Positions 1-6,953 are shown, counted from the first letter of the stretch. The stretch: 10,350 nt of DNA from Gammaproteobacteria bacterium (GCA_020445245.1 JAGRHB010000039.1:1-10350), one strand, 5' to 3'. Notes: generated by a model not told the origin, from the sequence alone. A program made the numbers and translations.

Positions 1-209
1 TGGTGACCCAACGCATTGCACGTGCGTGCCCAGTGATGGGCGGTGCCACATGCCTCGAGCAGCACCCGGCTGGCGGGCGCCTGGGCCATGAATTCGGTGA
101 ACTGGGCGCGATTGAAGCGGTGTCGTCCGATGACTCTGCCATCGCCGTGCGAGACGGACACCTGGAAACAATCTTTTGCCAAATCGATGCCAAGGGTTCT
201 ACGCTTCAT
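1..209 (-). CDS. IS110-family transposase (DEDD recombinase), N-terminal part, runs off the left edge
   Basis: The reverse strand from an ATG at 209 encodes 69 residues with no stop before the edge. It begins MKRRTLGIDLAKDCFQVSVS, the RuvC-like start of IS110/IS1111 transposases. The first acidic residue of the DEDD tetrad is D9 in GIDLAKD, and the second is E52 in the LEACGTAHHWA segment, which is typical of the family. The last two acidic residues and the C-terminal serine domain lie outside the window. Enzymes of this family move the element through a circular intermediate, guided in characterised members by an element-encoded bridge RNA. The start is supported by GAAGGAG six bases upstream. 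Whether the full gene is intact cannot be judged. The family call is firm; the IS110 versus IS1111 subgroup is not settled. Confidence 0.92.
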   Translation of the reverse strand, partial: MKRRTLGIDLAKDCFQVSVSHGDGRVIGRHRFNRAQFTEFMAQAPASRVLLEACGTAHHWARTCNALGH

Positions 210-212
210 GTC

Positions 213-289
213 GGACTCCTTCTGTTTGTCAGCTGGGGTTTCGTCACTGCCAGCTTGGCACCTGGATGCCGAAAAAACAGGAGGAGTCC
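213..289 (-). repeat. 15-bp inverted repeat enclosing the transposase leader and hiding its ribosome binding site
   Basis: On the plus strand, ggactccttctgttt (213-227) is the reverse complement, with one mismatch, of aaacaggaggagtcc (275-289). The 47-base interval holds smaller perfect hairpins: tgcca-gct-tggca (248-260), or alternatively agctgg (231-236) with ccagct (250-255). In a transposase-sense transcript the distal arm AAACAGAAGGAGTCC contains the Shine-Dalgarno sequence and ends four bases before the ATG. A transcript entering from outside the element would therefore pair away the ribosome binding site. The outer arm may also be the subterminal inverted repeat of the element. The pairing is directly visible; its role is inferred. 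Confidence 0.75.
216..222 (-). promoter_or_regulatory. Ribosome binding site of the IS110 transposase
   Basis: The transposase strand reads GAAGGAG here, six bases before the ATG at 209. This fixes the start codon. The whole motif lies inside the 3' arm of the 213-289 stem. Confidence 0.8.
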
Positions 290-301
290 ATCTCATCATT
301 C

Positions 302-385
302 CAGCGGACATCGAATACTCCGCAGTCTTTTGGGTATGCCTTCGGCATCTTTGCCCAGAAAGCCGCTGTGCGTCCGGCGCCGCTG
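302..385. other. Foldable non-coding stretch beside the IS end; possible structured RNA or insertion target
   Basis: No gene is supported between the IS leader and the gene at 402. The plus strand has nested complementarity. The outer pair is cagcgg (302-307) with ccgctg (363-368), or with a second copy of ccgctg at 380-385. Inside lies tggg (331-334) with ccca (354-357), and inside that atgcc (336-340) with ggcat (344-348) around a three-base loop. Two readings fit: part of the IS110 5' non-coding region, where IS110-subgroup elements encode their bridge RNA, or a host structured site in which the element landed, as many members of this family target palindromic sequences. The sequence alone does not decide. 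Confidence 0.4.
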
Positions 386-401
386 AACTAGGCGTCTGGA
401 A

Positions 402-974
402 ATGAGAATACGTACCACATGGGTGATTGCGCTGTTGGCCGCCTCGTTCGCGGCACTTGCCGATGAGAACCTCTGGAGGCAACTGCGGAACGACTCGCAT
501 ATGGTCGTCTTAATGCGCAATGCTGAATCGAGCGGGAACAAAGATGGTGCCGATATGCTCGTATGGGATTCAACGGGGAAATGTGCAGGGGAGAGCACGT
601 TGACCTCATTGGGTACGAAGCAAGCGGAAGCAATAGGCGCGGCATTCTCTGAACATGGGGTCAAGCCGGTTGTAATCAGTTCCCCCATGTGTCGCTGTAA
701 AGAAACAGCACGAATCGCATTTGGTGAGTTCGAAACAGATCCTGGGTTACGGCAAAGGCCGGCTGCTGATACTGAGGGGCAAGCGGTATTTCAAGCCACT
801 GCAACTGCGCTTCTACGTAAACACCGGGGAAAGCTGCCGATCGTATTTGTGAATCATCGTCCGAACATTGATGCAATGACGATGGAACTTATCAAGATTG
901 GCGAACTCTTGGTCGGCTCAATCACCGAAGATGGCGAAATCGAAGTGCTCGGAAAGATTCTGGTAGAACAGTGA
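402..974 (+). CDS. Exported histidine-phosphatase-superfamily protein with the catalytic His replaced by Asn
   Basis: The 190-residue protein starts with a signal peptide (residues 1-20, probable cleavage after AALA). The rest resembles the phosphoglycerate-mutase-like histidine phosphatase fold. VVLMRNAESSGN (35-46) sits where the RHG/RHAE motif belongs, VISSPMCRCKETA (91-103) carries the second conserved arginine (R98), and FVNHRPNID (149-157) carries the second conserved histidine (H152). The phospho-accepting histidine is Asn40 (codon AAT, 519-521), so classical phosphohistidine catalysis is not expected unless this subfamily works differently. The start was chosen because a clean signal peptide follows; no good ribosome binding site is visible. 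The gene is less GC-rich than its neighbours by eye, lies next to an IS end and converges on the sucrose operon, which suggests separate acquisition. Substrate unknown. Confidence 0.8.
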   Translation: MRIRTTWVIALLAASFAALADENLWRQLRNDSHMVVLMRNAESSGNKDGADMLVWDSTGKCAGESTLTSLGTKQAEAIGAAFSEHGVKPVVISSPMCRCKETARIAFGEFETDPGLRQRPAADTEGQAVFQATATALLRKHRGKLPIVFVNHRPNIDAMTMELIKIGELLVGSITEDGEIEVLGKILVEQ

Positions 975-1016
975 AAAGAGTTCCTGACAAGGCGGTCATG
1001 AATGGCGGTTCAGAAC
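974..1016 (-). terminator. Weak candidate terminator for the sucrose operon
   Basis: On the minus strand, GTTCTGA (1016-1010, overlapping the amylosucrase stop) can pair with TCAGGAAC (987-980) with one bulged base around a 22-base loop. It is followed by TCTTTT (979-974). The stem is short and the loop large, so this is a weak intrinsic terminator at best. The two convergent genes are only 35 bases apart and nothing better is visible between them. Confidence 0.25.
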
Positions 1017-2974
1017 GGACGTGCGTCTGTCAGCCAGTAGAAGCGATGTGACGGCACCACCAGCTGGTCTTTGAACTGAGTGGGTGCCTCGCCGGAGTAC
1101 AGATCACGCAGCTGCCCGTACGCAAACTGACCGCGGTTTGCCAGGTCGCTCAGTGTGAGCGATTGCGGCGAACTGTCGAAGTTGCCGACGATCAACACGC
1201 TGTCGTGGTGAATGAACGGGTTGTTTCGCATGAAAACGAACAGGTGCGGGTTGCCCGTCTCGATCAGCGTCCGGTTGTTGTAATCGGCAAATGCCGGAGT
1301 GCTCTTGCGCACGGCAATCATTTTCTGAAGGCCGGTGAAGATACGCTGCTCGACGGAACCGTGGCTGTGGCGACGCTCGGCCCTGTCCCAATCGATACGC
1401 GGGCGATGCATCCAGCGGTTGTCCTTGGCCTTGTTCTCGTCCTGCAGGAAGGTGCAGTCGTTCAGCGTGCCGATCTCGTCGCCGTAGTACAGCAACGGTA
1501 TACCGCCGAACGACATGATCATACTGTGCAGTAGCAGGATCAGGTCGATGCTGCGCCCGATCGCGAGTTCGTCATTCCGTTCGATCGCAACCTCGAGTCC
1601 GACCAGCGAGGCCAGCGCGCCGGAGATGCGTGCATCACCGGTCTTGTCGTTGCGTCCGAACGGCTGGCCTCGCGCCGGTGAGTCGTCGTAGACGCCGGTA
1701 AAATAATCGACCAGAAAGCGTCGGTGGGCATAGGGGTCGTAACCTGCCTTGACGATGTCGGAATTGTCGAAGCCCAGACCGATGTCATCGTGGCAGCGGA
1801 CGTAGTTCAGCCATGTTGCGCGGTCGAGCTTGTCCGGCAGGCTGCGGATGCCCTGGTCGAGCAACTTGGCGTTCTTGGTCGCGATCGCTTCCCACAGCAG
1901 CGCCATGAAGGTGGCGTTGTAGGCGATCTCGCACTCCTTGGCGATGACTGCGTCTTCACCGAAGTACTTGGCGATCTCGACCGGGGCGACGATTGCCTCG
2001 GCGATGAACAGCACGCCCGGTGCTGTGACCTGGCTGCAGTCCTTGAGCAGCTGCAGGATCAGATGCGCCTCACGCTCATTCTGGCAGGTGGTGCCGATCT
2101 TCTTCCACAGAAAAGCGACTGCATCCAGGCGCACGATATCGGCGCCCTGGTTGGCCCAGAACAGGATGATGTCGAGGATCTCGATGAACACCGCTGGGTT
2201 GCTGTAGTTCAGGTCCCACTGGTAGGTGTTGAACACGGTCATCACCCACTTGCCCATCGCCTCGTCAAACGTGAAGTTGCCGGGAGCGGTCTCCGGGAAT
2301 ACCTCGGGCATGGTTTCCTCGAACATGTCCGGGACATCACGGTCGTCAAAGATGTAGTAATAGTCCTGGTACTTTGCGTCGCCCTGGCGCGCCTGTTGCG
2401 CCCATTGATGCTCGTCGGATGTGTGGTTGACCACAACGTCGAGGGTCAGCAGGATGTTTCTGCGTCGCATCGCACTACCGAGTTCACGCAACTCATCCAT
2501 GGTGCCGACACGCTCGTCGATGTTGCGAAAATCGCTGACGGCATATCCGCCGTCGCTTGCACCCTTGGGGCACTCGAGTATCGGCATGATGTGGACCATG
2601 TTCACCCCGAGTTCCTGCAGGTAGCCGAGGCGCGACTTGAGCCCCTCCAGGTTGCCGGCAAAGCCGTCCGCATACAACGCCATGCCCACCCAGTCAGGGC
2701 TTAGGAACCAGTTATGGTCGCGTTCGCGGGCAATATCGATCTGCTTCAGGTCTGCACCACGCCGGATGTATTGTGCTGCCATCACCTCGACCAGCCGCAC
2801 CATCTGGCTGATGAAGTCGTCGCGCTTGCCGTACAGGTGGTGAAAGAGCGAGTGAATGGCGTAGAAATTGGCGCCCAGCCGCGTATAGAAGTGGCGCAGA
2901 TCACGTTTACGGATGTCCGGCTTGAGTTCGTCGAGGATCTGATTGAGCAGCGAGTGAGATACTTGTTCGTACAT
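1010..2974 (-). CDS. ams: Amylosucrase (GH13 sucrose glucosyltransferase)
   Basis: This 654-residue protein is close to the length of Neisseria polysaccharea amylosucrase. The enzyme transfers glucose from sucrose to the end of an alpha-1,4-glucan and releases fructose; no nucleotide sugar is needed. An N-terminal helical region (about 1-90) precedes a TIM barrel. The barrel carries SDGGYAVSDFR (140-150), DVVVNHTSDEH (179-189), VRLDAVAF with nucleophile D284, IAEAI with acid/base E326, and VRCHDDIG (392-399) with the transition-state Asp. DNRWMHRPR (518-526) holds the arginine of the sucrose-binding salt bridge. The start MYEQVSHSLL at 2974 was preferred over an in-frame ATG at 3160, because the extra 62 residues overlap the kinase gene and look like noise. 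No strong ribosome binding site is seen, so coupling to the gene 16 bases upstream is likely. It is last in the operon. No signal peptide is visible, so it should be cytoplasmic. Confidence 0.95.
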   Translation of the reverse strand: MYEQVSHSLLNQILDELKPDIRKRDLRHFYTRLGANFYAIHSLFHHLYGKRDDFISQMVRLVEVMAAQYIRRGADLKQIDIARERDHNWFLSPDWVGMALYADGFAGNLEGLKSRLGYLQELGVNMVHIMPILECPKGASDGGYAVSDFRNIDERVGTMDELRELGSAMRRRNILLTLDVVVNHTSDEHQWAQQARQGDAKYQDYYYIFDDRDVPDMFEETMPEVFPETAPGNFTFDEAMGKWVMTVFNTYQWDLNYSNPAVFIEILDIILFWANQGADIVRLDAVAFLWKKIGTTCQNEREAHLILQLLKDCSQVTAPGVLFIAEAIVAPVEIAKYFGEDAVIAKECEIAYNATFMALLWEAIATKNAKLLDQGIRSLPDKLDRATWLNYVRCHDDIGLGFDNSDIVKAGYDPYAHRRFLVDYFTGVYDDSPARGQPFGRNDKTGDARISGALASLVGLEVAIERNDELAIGRSIDLILLLHSMIMSFGGIPLLYYGDEIGTLNDCTFLQDENKAKDNRWMHRPRIDWDRAERRHSHGSVEQRIFTGLQKMIAVRKSTPAFADYNNRTLIETGNPHLFVFMRNNPFIHHDSVLIVGNFDSSPQSLTLSDLANRGQFAYGQLRDLYSGEAPTQFKDQLVVPSHRFYWLTDARPF

Positions 2975-2990
2975 GACTTGCAGCCGCCGA

Positions 2991-3875
2991 TCAGGCAGCC
3001 AGGTTCCATTGGTCGATGAATGGTTTATAGAAGGCCGGGTCACGCACAGTCGCGCCCCGATTGCCAACGAGCAATGACGCAAACGCCTGGGCCCGCTGCA
3101 GCACTGCGTCGAGCGGCCAGTCATTGACCAGGCCGAGGATGACGATCGAGGCAAACGCATCTCCGGCGCCGACGGTATCGACCACGCGGATGTCGCGTTC
3201 AGGACTCACGCTAAAGCTTTCGCCCTGGCGGGTCAGGATCTGGGCCCCCGCGGCACCGCGCGTCAGTACCAGCCCGGTGAGGTCGTAGGTGCTCAGGAAA
3301 TCCAGGGCGGCGTCTGCTGATTGTTCCGCCATTGGGTGCAGTTGTGCCAGCTCGTCGCTGTTCAGCTTGACCCAGTGTGCGGCATGCAGAAGGTCTCTTA
3401 GCCGCTGTGGCTGCCACCAGGGCGGGCGAAGATTGACATCGAGAAACACCGTGCGCGGGCTGTCGGCACGCAGACGCTCAAGCGCGGCATGCGATTGAGC
3501 GGAACGCAGCGCGAGGCTGCCGTGGTAGAGCAGGCCGCAGTCCAGCGTCGGATCCGGCGCCGCGATCGCGTCGTAGGCACAGGGTTGCACGATGTCGTAG
3601 GCCGGCTCTCCGTCATGCAGGGAGACACTCACGCGGCCGGTCGGCAACGCAGGGTCGGTCTGCAGGCCGCCCAGGTCCATGCCCCAGTCATCCATGGATC
3701 GGCGGATCTGCTCACCCTCGGGATCGGTACCGACACGGCTGATGAACAAGGGGGCCTGGCCCAGTGCCTGCAGGTGCCAGGCGACATTGAATGGTGCACC
3801 GCCGAGAACCTGCTTGCCGTCCGGAAAGTGATCGAACAGGACCTCGCCGAACAGGCAGATGCGTTCGCATGTCAT
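2991..3875 (-). CDS. fruK: Fructokinase, PfkB/ribokinase family
   Basis: The 294-residue protein has the ribokinase-family layout. It begins with a Rossmann-like strand and GEVLFDHFPDG (10-20), then GGAPFNVAWHLQALG (25-39) for sugar binding. The C-terminal PfkB signature DTVGAGDAF (233-241) contains catalytic base D239 and the anion hole. Its likely reaction is ATP-dependent phosphorylation of fructose to fructose-6-phosphate. The assignment rests on the family plus position between sucrose-phosphate phosphatase and amylosucrase, whose by-product is fructose. The start at 3875 is set by GGAGG seven bases upstream and by an ATGA overlap with the phosphatase stop; an in-frame ATG at 3905 lies inside that gene. 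The symbol follows the sps-spp-fruK-ams cluster of methanotrophs and must not be confused with E. coli fruK (1-phosphofructokinase). Another sugar substrate is possible but unlikely here. Confidence 0.9.
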   Translation of the reverse strand: MTCERICLFGEVLFDHFPDGKQVLGGAPFNVAWHLQALGQAPLFISRVGTDPEGEQIRRSMDDWGMDLGGLQTDPALPTGRVSVSLHDGEPAYDIVQPCAYDAIAAPDPTLDCGLLYHGSLALRSAQSHAALERLRADSPRTVFLDVNLRPPWWQPQRLRDLLHAAHWVKLNSDELAQLHPMAEQSADAALDFLSTYDLTGLVLTRGAAGAQILTRQGESFSVSPERDIRVVDTVGAGDAFASIVILGLVNDWPLDAVLQRAQAFASLLVGNRGATVRDPAFYKPFIDQWNLAA

Positions 3876-4735
3876 GGCCGTGCCTCCGCAGTAAAGCCCA
3901 TCCATCCGACGGTCCCGGGATGATAGTGGGCGATCCCCTCGAGCATGCCGCCGGCATAGTTGCCATTCATCCCCATGAAGTTGCCGCGTGCGACAAACAG
4001 GCGGTCCGCGTGTCCGCCATCGCGCGCAAGTCCGTTCGCCAGTTCCCGCACCTGCGGTTGGCTGTTGGCGACGAGTACGGCCGGGATGGGGCTGGCCAGC
4101 ACCTCGATGTCGTTGCCGCTGTCACCACAAAACACCGTGTCGGCGTAGCTGTGACCATTGCTCTGCATAAGGGCCTCGATCGCGTGGTACTTGGATGCGC
4201 GCGCCGGCAACACGTCGAGCAGGCCGATGCCGGCGGGTTCGTCGATGCTCCAGATCAGTCGCGATGCAATTCCGTTGTCCTCCAGACGCTTTTCGATCAG
4301 GCGCGACAACGCCTGGTGGTCGGTCTGCAACGGTACGTAGTAGCTGAGCTTGAATGCGTTCTGTTTGGCGGTTTCCTGCACGCGCAGCGCCGGCAGTGCG
4401 CTGAGCAGGGACTTGATGTCGGCATGCGATCTGCCCGCCCAGTCCTTGGCGATTTCGGTTTCCCACGTCCGCTGGCGGGTCCAGCAGTTGTCATCGCCGA
4501 CCACGTAGATCGTGGTGCCGACATCGCCGATCACGAAATCCGGCTGCGGCAGCCGATAGTAGGTGATGGCCTGTTCGATCAACGCACGGTGGCGGCCCGA
4601 CACATAGGCCAGTGTGACCTCGGGACGTGCGCACAGTGTCGCGAAGTGTTGCCTGGCATTCGGTGATTCCGATTGCGGGCCATTGGGGACCAGGGTGCGA
4701 TCCAGGTCTGTGCAGATCAGTAGTCGCCCGGTCAT
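3872..4735 (-). CDS. spp: Sucrose-6-phosphate phosphatase (HAD superfamily, S6PP)
   Basis: The 287-residue protein removes the phosphate from sucrose-6-phosphate, the irreversible last step of sucrose synthesis. It has all HAD motifs intact: CTDLDRTLV with nucleophile D10, acid/base D12 and T14 (motif I); VSGR (45-48, motif II); K182 in ARASKYHAI (motif III); and GDSGNDIEVL (204-213, motif IV) with metal-binding acids. The C2-type cap between motifs II and III includes KLSYYVP (129-135), typical of sucrose phosphatases. The gene overlaps sps by the four bases ATGA at its start and overlaps the kinase the same way at its end, so the three are probably translationally coupled. The second phosphatase-like domain, fused to SPS upstream, is degenerate, so this stand-alone protein is the likely active enzyme. 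No signal peptide is visible; cytoplasmic. Confidence 0.94.
   Translation of the reverse strand: MTGRLLICTDLDRTLVPNGPQSESPNARQHFATLCARPEVTLAYVSGRHRALIEQAITYYRLPQPDFVIGDVGTTIYVVGDDNCWTRQRTWETEIAKDWAGRSHADIKSLLSALPALRVQETAKQNAFKLSYYVPLQTDHQALSRLIEKRLEDNGIASRLIWSIDEPAGIGLLDVLPARASKYHAIEALMQSNGHSYADTVFCGDSGNDIEVLASPIPAVLVANSQPQVRELANGLARDGGHADRLFVARGNFMGMNGNYAGGMLEGIAHYHPGTVGWMGFTAEARP
3883..3887 (-). promoter_or_regulatory. Ribosome binding site that decides the fructokinase start
   Basis: The minus strand reads GGAGG here, seven bases before the ATG at 3875. It supports that start over the in-frame ATG at 3905. It lies inside the 3' end of the phosphatase gene. Confidence 0.75.
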
Positions 4736-6882
4736 GTGGATTGCGGCACCTGGCAGGATCCAAAGAAGTCGTAGTGGTCGATGGCCTCGAGGATGCCCAG
4801 GGCATAGGGGCGTGCGGCAAAGTAGATGCGCTCCTGGTCGACCAGCCGCGACAACTCCTCGTGATGGCGGTTGGCAACGACGACGGCCAGTGTGTTGCCG
4901 CGCATCATGTCCTCGTCGGCGCCGGAGCCACCGACCGCAAGGATATGTTCGAGCGGAATATCGAGTCGCTGTGAGACATAGCGCAGTGCCTGCCCCTTGG
5001 AGGCGCGCGACGGCACGATATCGAGGAACTGGCCGAATGAGCTGGCGACATTCACGGTCAATTCCTTCTGGCGGATCATCGCGACGATCTCTTCGACCGA
5101 CGGCGCCTCTTGCGGGTCGTAGTAATAAGACAGCTTGAACGGTGTCTGTTCACTTTTTGCCTGCGGTTTGAGTCCTGGCAGTTTGGCGAGCACACGGATT
5201 ACCTGTTTGGGGTTCCAGTCGTAGTCGATGTGGCTCGCCCAGTAGTCGTCCTCGGTCAGTGCCTGGCCGTAGTGGATGCGTGTGCCGAGGCTGCTGATCA
5301 GGACGTCGGGTGTGGGGATACCCTGCTTCTTCATCAGCGCGAGCGCCGAGTCGATGCGGCGTCCGGTGGCGATGCCGAAGGTCACGCATCTGCGGTTTTC
5401 GCGCATCGCCTCGACGAAGGTCTGAAGCGCGGTCGGGTTGCCGACCAGGTTCTGATCCAGGTCGGTGAATATTGCGCGGTCCCGGTAACGCAGCGTACGT
5501 GGGGCCGGCCGGCCGCTCGGTATCGGTTGCGATTTACCGGTAAGACCCTGGGTACGGGCGAGGTAGGCCCTGGCATGGGCCTGCCAGGAATAGTGCCGGC
5601 GCACGCCTTCGATGCCATTGCGTGATGCCATTGACCAGGCCTCCCGGTCACGCAGCAGCCTGAGCAGCGCCTTGGTGATGGCGCCCTTGTCCAGTGGATC
5701 GACCAGTTCGCCGTTGCGGCAGTTGGCGATGATGTCCACCGGCCCGCCATTCTCGGTGGCGACCACCGGAACGCCGCTGGCAGCGGCCTCGAGCAGGGTC
5801 AGGCCGAAAGGTTCGGTGAGCGCCGGGTTGATGAACACGCCTTTGCCGGCAGCCACCAGGCGGTAGATGTCCGCGACCTCGGCGGCGCGATGGCTCTTTG
5901 GCACGGCGACCCGGCCGTACAGGTCGTAGGCATCGACCAGTAACAGGATATTGGTCAGTACCGATTGTGCGCCTGACTCCATGTCCCTGATGTCGTCCCG
6001 GTTGCCTGCGATGATCAGCAGGTTCGCCGCATGACGCAGCGGCTGGGATTCGCCGAATGCCTCGATCAGCGTGAGGATGTTCTTGCGTTCGTCGGGGCGT
6101 GACAGGGCGAGCACCAGGGGTTTTTCCGGGTGCGCCAGGAAACGCTCGACCTGTGCCGCGAAGGCGATGCTTTCACCCTTTGTCGGCGGATGGAACTGTT
6201 CGAGATCGGTGCCCGGTGGTATGACGACCATCCGGCTGGGGTCGTAGTAGTTGTAGAGGCCGTACTGCTGCTCGATCTCGTTATGCGTACTGGTCACCAC
6301 GAGTTCGGCGTTCGCCAGTACCTCCTCCTCGGCGTCAATACGTCGTTCGATGTTGTATTGCCGCTGAATCGTTTCGCTGGAGAGGCCGCGTGCCAGCAGC
6401 CGCTTGCGCTTGTCGCGCCCGAGCGAATGCCCGGTGTGTATCAGCGGGATGCTGAACAGGTTGGACAGGCGCACCCCGACGTAACCGGCATCGGCATAGT
6501 GGCTATGGACCAGGTCGGGCAGGCGCGGTTGCTCCTTGAGCCAGGTCACCAGGTTGTCCATGAAGCTGTCGAGGTGATCCCATAGCTGCTCCTTCGGTAT
6601 GTAGGCGTCCGGGCCGGCATCGATACGGATGATGCGCGCCCGCTCGGAGAGCGCTTCGACCCTCTGCTGATAGTCGCAGCTGATCGACGGGTCGACGACG
6701 CGGCGCGTCACCAGGTCTACCTGCGCGATGCCGTCCTGCATCGCCAGGGCCTTTGCCAGATCGACGACATACTTGGTCTGGCCGCCGGTATCGGCATCGC
6801 GGCCGAGTTCCAGGTCATGGCCTCTGATAAGGCCATGGATACTGATCAACAGCAGGTACTTGGCACCTGGGTCCGTGGTCAT
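4732..6882 (-). CDS. sps: Sucrose-phosphate synthase, GT4 domain fused to a degenerate sucrose-phosphatase-like domain
   Basis: The 716-residue protein makes sucrose-6-phosphate from a nucleotide-glucose and fructose-6-phosphate. Residues 1-445 are a GT-B fold GT4 glycosyltransferase: DTGGQTKYVVDLAKAL (31-46), HSHYADAGYVG (126-136), HTGHSLGRDKR (149-159), IPPGTD (221-226), SRPDERKN with the donor-phosphate R262/K267 pair, and the EX7E pair E357/E365 in TEPFGLTLLEA. After a Pro/Arg-rich linker (about 450-466), residues 467-716 resemble sucrose phosphatase, but key positions have changed. Motif I reads TDLDQNLV (Asp474 and Asp476 kept, Thr to Asn). Motif IV reads GGSGADEDM, losing the first metal-ligand Asp. 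This matches plant and cyanobacterial SPS, where the domain is thought non-catalytic. It is first in the operon and ends in an ATGA overlap with spp. The start at 6882 is supported by GGGAGG upstream. Sucrose synthase is less likely, given the domain order and the spp neighbour. Confidence 0.95.
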   Translation of the reverse strand: MTTDPGAKYLLLISIHGLIRGHDLELGRDADTGGQTKYVVDLAKALAMQDGIAQVDLVTRRVVDPSISCDYQQRVEALSERARIIRIDAGPDAYIPKEQLWDHLDSFMDNLVTWLKEQPRLPDLVHSHYADAGYVGVRLSNLFSIPLIHTGHSLGRDKRKRLLARGLSSETIQRQYNIERRIDAEEEVLANAELVVTSTHNEIEQQYGLYNYYDPSRMVVIPPGTDLEQFHPPTKGESIAFAAQVERFLAHPEKPLVLALSRPDERKNILTLIEAFGESQPLRHAANLLIIAGNRDDIRDMESGAQSVLTNILLLVDAYDLYGRVAVPKSHRAAEVADIYRLVAAGKGVFINPALTEPFGLTLLEAAASGVPVVATENGGPVDIIANCRNGELVDPLDKGAITKALLRLLRDREAWSMASRNGIEGVRRHYSWQAHARAYLARTQGLTGKSQPIPSGRPAPRTLRYRDRAIFTDLDQNLVGNPTALQTFVEAMRENRRCVTFGIATGRRIDSALALMKKQGIPTPDVLISSLGTRIHYGQALTEDDYWASHIDYDWNPKQVIRVLAKLPGLKPQAKSEQTPFKLSYYYDPQEAPSVEEIVAMIRQKELTVNVASSFGQFLDIVPSRASKGQALRYVSQRLDIPLEHILAVGGSGADEDMMRGNTLAVVVANRHHEELSRLVDQERIYFAARPYALGILEAIDHYDFFGSCQVPQST

Positions 6883-6893
6883 CTCGCCCTCGA

Positions 6894-6899
6894 CCTCCC
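6894..6899 (-). promoter_or_regulatory. Ribosome binding site of sps
   Basis: The minus strand reads GGGAGG eleven bases before the ATG at 6882. The spacing is slightly long, but no alternative start with better spacing is visible and MTTDPGAKYLLLIS is a normal SPS beginning. Confidence 0.5.
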
Positions 6900-6953
6900 G
6901 TGGCCGTCGTTCGCCCGGGATTGCTGCGATACATCGATGTGCCTCATGCCGTT

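Larger units (their letters stand above)
1..290 (-). mobile_element. IS110/IS1111-family insertion sequence, 5' (left) end; outer boundary approximate
   Basis: The transposase start and its upstream non-coding DNA form the left end of an insertion sequence whose body lies outside the window. The outer boundary is set tentatively at about 290, just past a 15-base repeat arm (275-289, reading GGACTCCTCCTGTTT on the transposase strand). This could be the subterminal inverted repeat typical of the IS1111 subgroup. If the element belongs to the IS110 subgroup instead, the end could lie further right, anywhere up to the start of the next gene at 402. IS110 elements usually make no target duplication, so none is expected to mark the border. 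A second copy or the empty site would define it. Confidence 0.6.

Noticed and set aside
362..400. Integron attC-like resemblance just before the gene at 402 (ggcgccgctgaactaggcgt)
   Set aside because: It looks loosely like the 3' half of an attC site, and some IS1111 relatives insert into attC. The GTTRRRY core is not present (GTCTGGA), no matching left half was found, and only 35 bases follow the gene, too short for its own attC.
3..405. Overlapping plus-strand open frames of 127, 120 and 71 codons
   Set aside because: They run antisense to the clear IS110 transposase start and through its non-coding end. Their translations resemble no family and lack usable ribosome binding sites.
1724..2704. 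Plus-strand open frame of 326 codons opposite amylosucrase
   Set aside because: It is an antisense shadow in GC-rich DNA. The opposite strand encodes amylosucrase with all catalytic motifs intact.
2975..3160. N-terminal extension of amylosucrase by 62 residues from an ATG at 3160
   Set aside because: It lies wholly within the fructokinase gene in another frame, has biased low-quality composition, and is absent from amylosucrases. The start at 2974 gives the normal family length.
3791..4666. Plus-strand open frame of 291 codons opposite spp
   Set aside because: It is a shadow of the phosphatase gene. Its His/Arg/Gln-rich translation matches no known fold.
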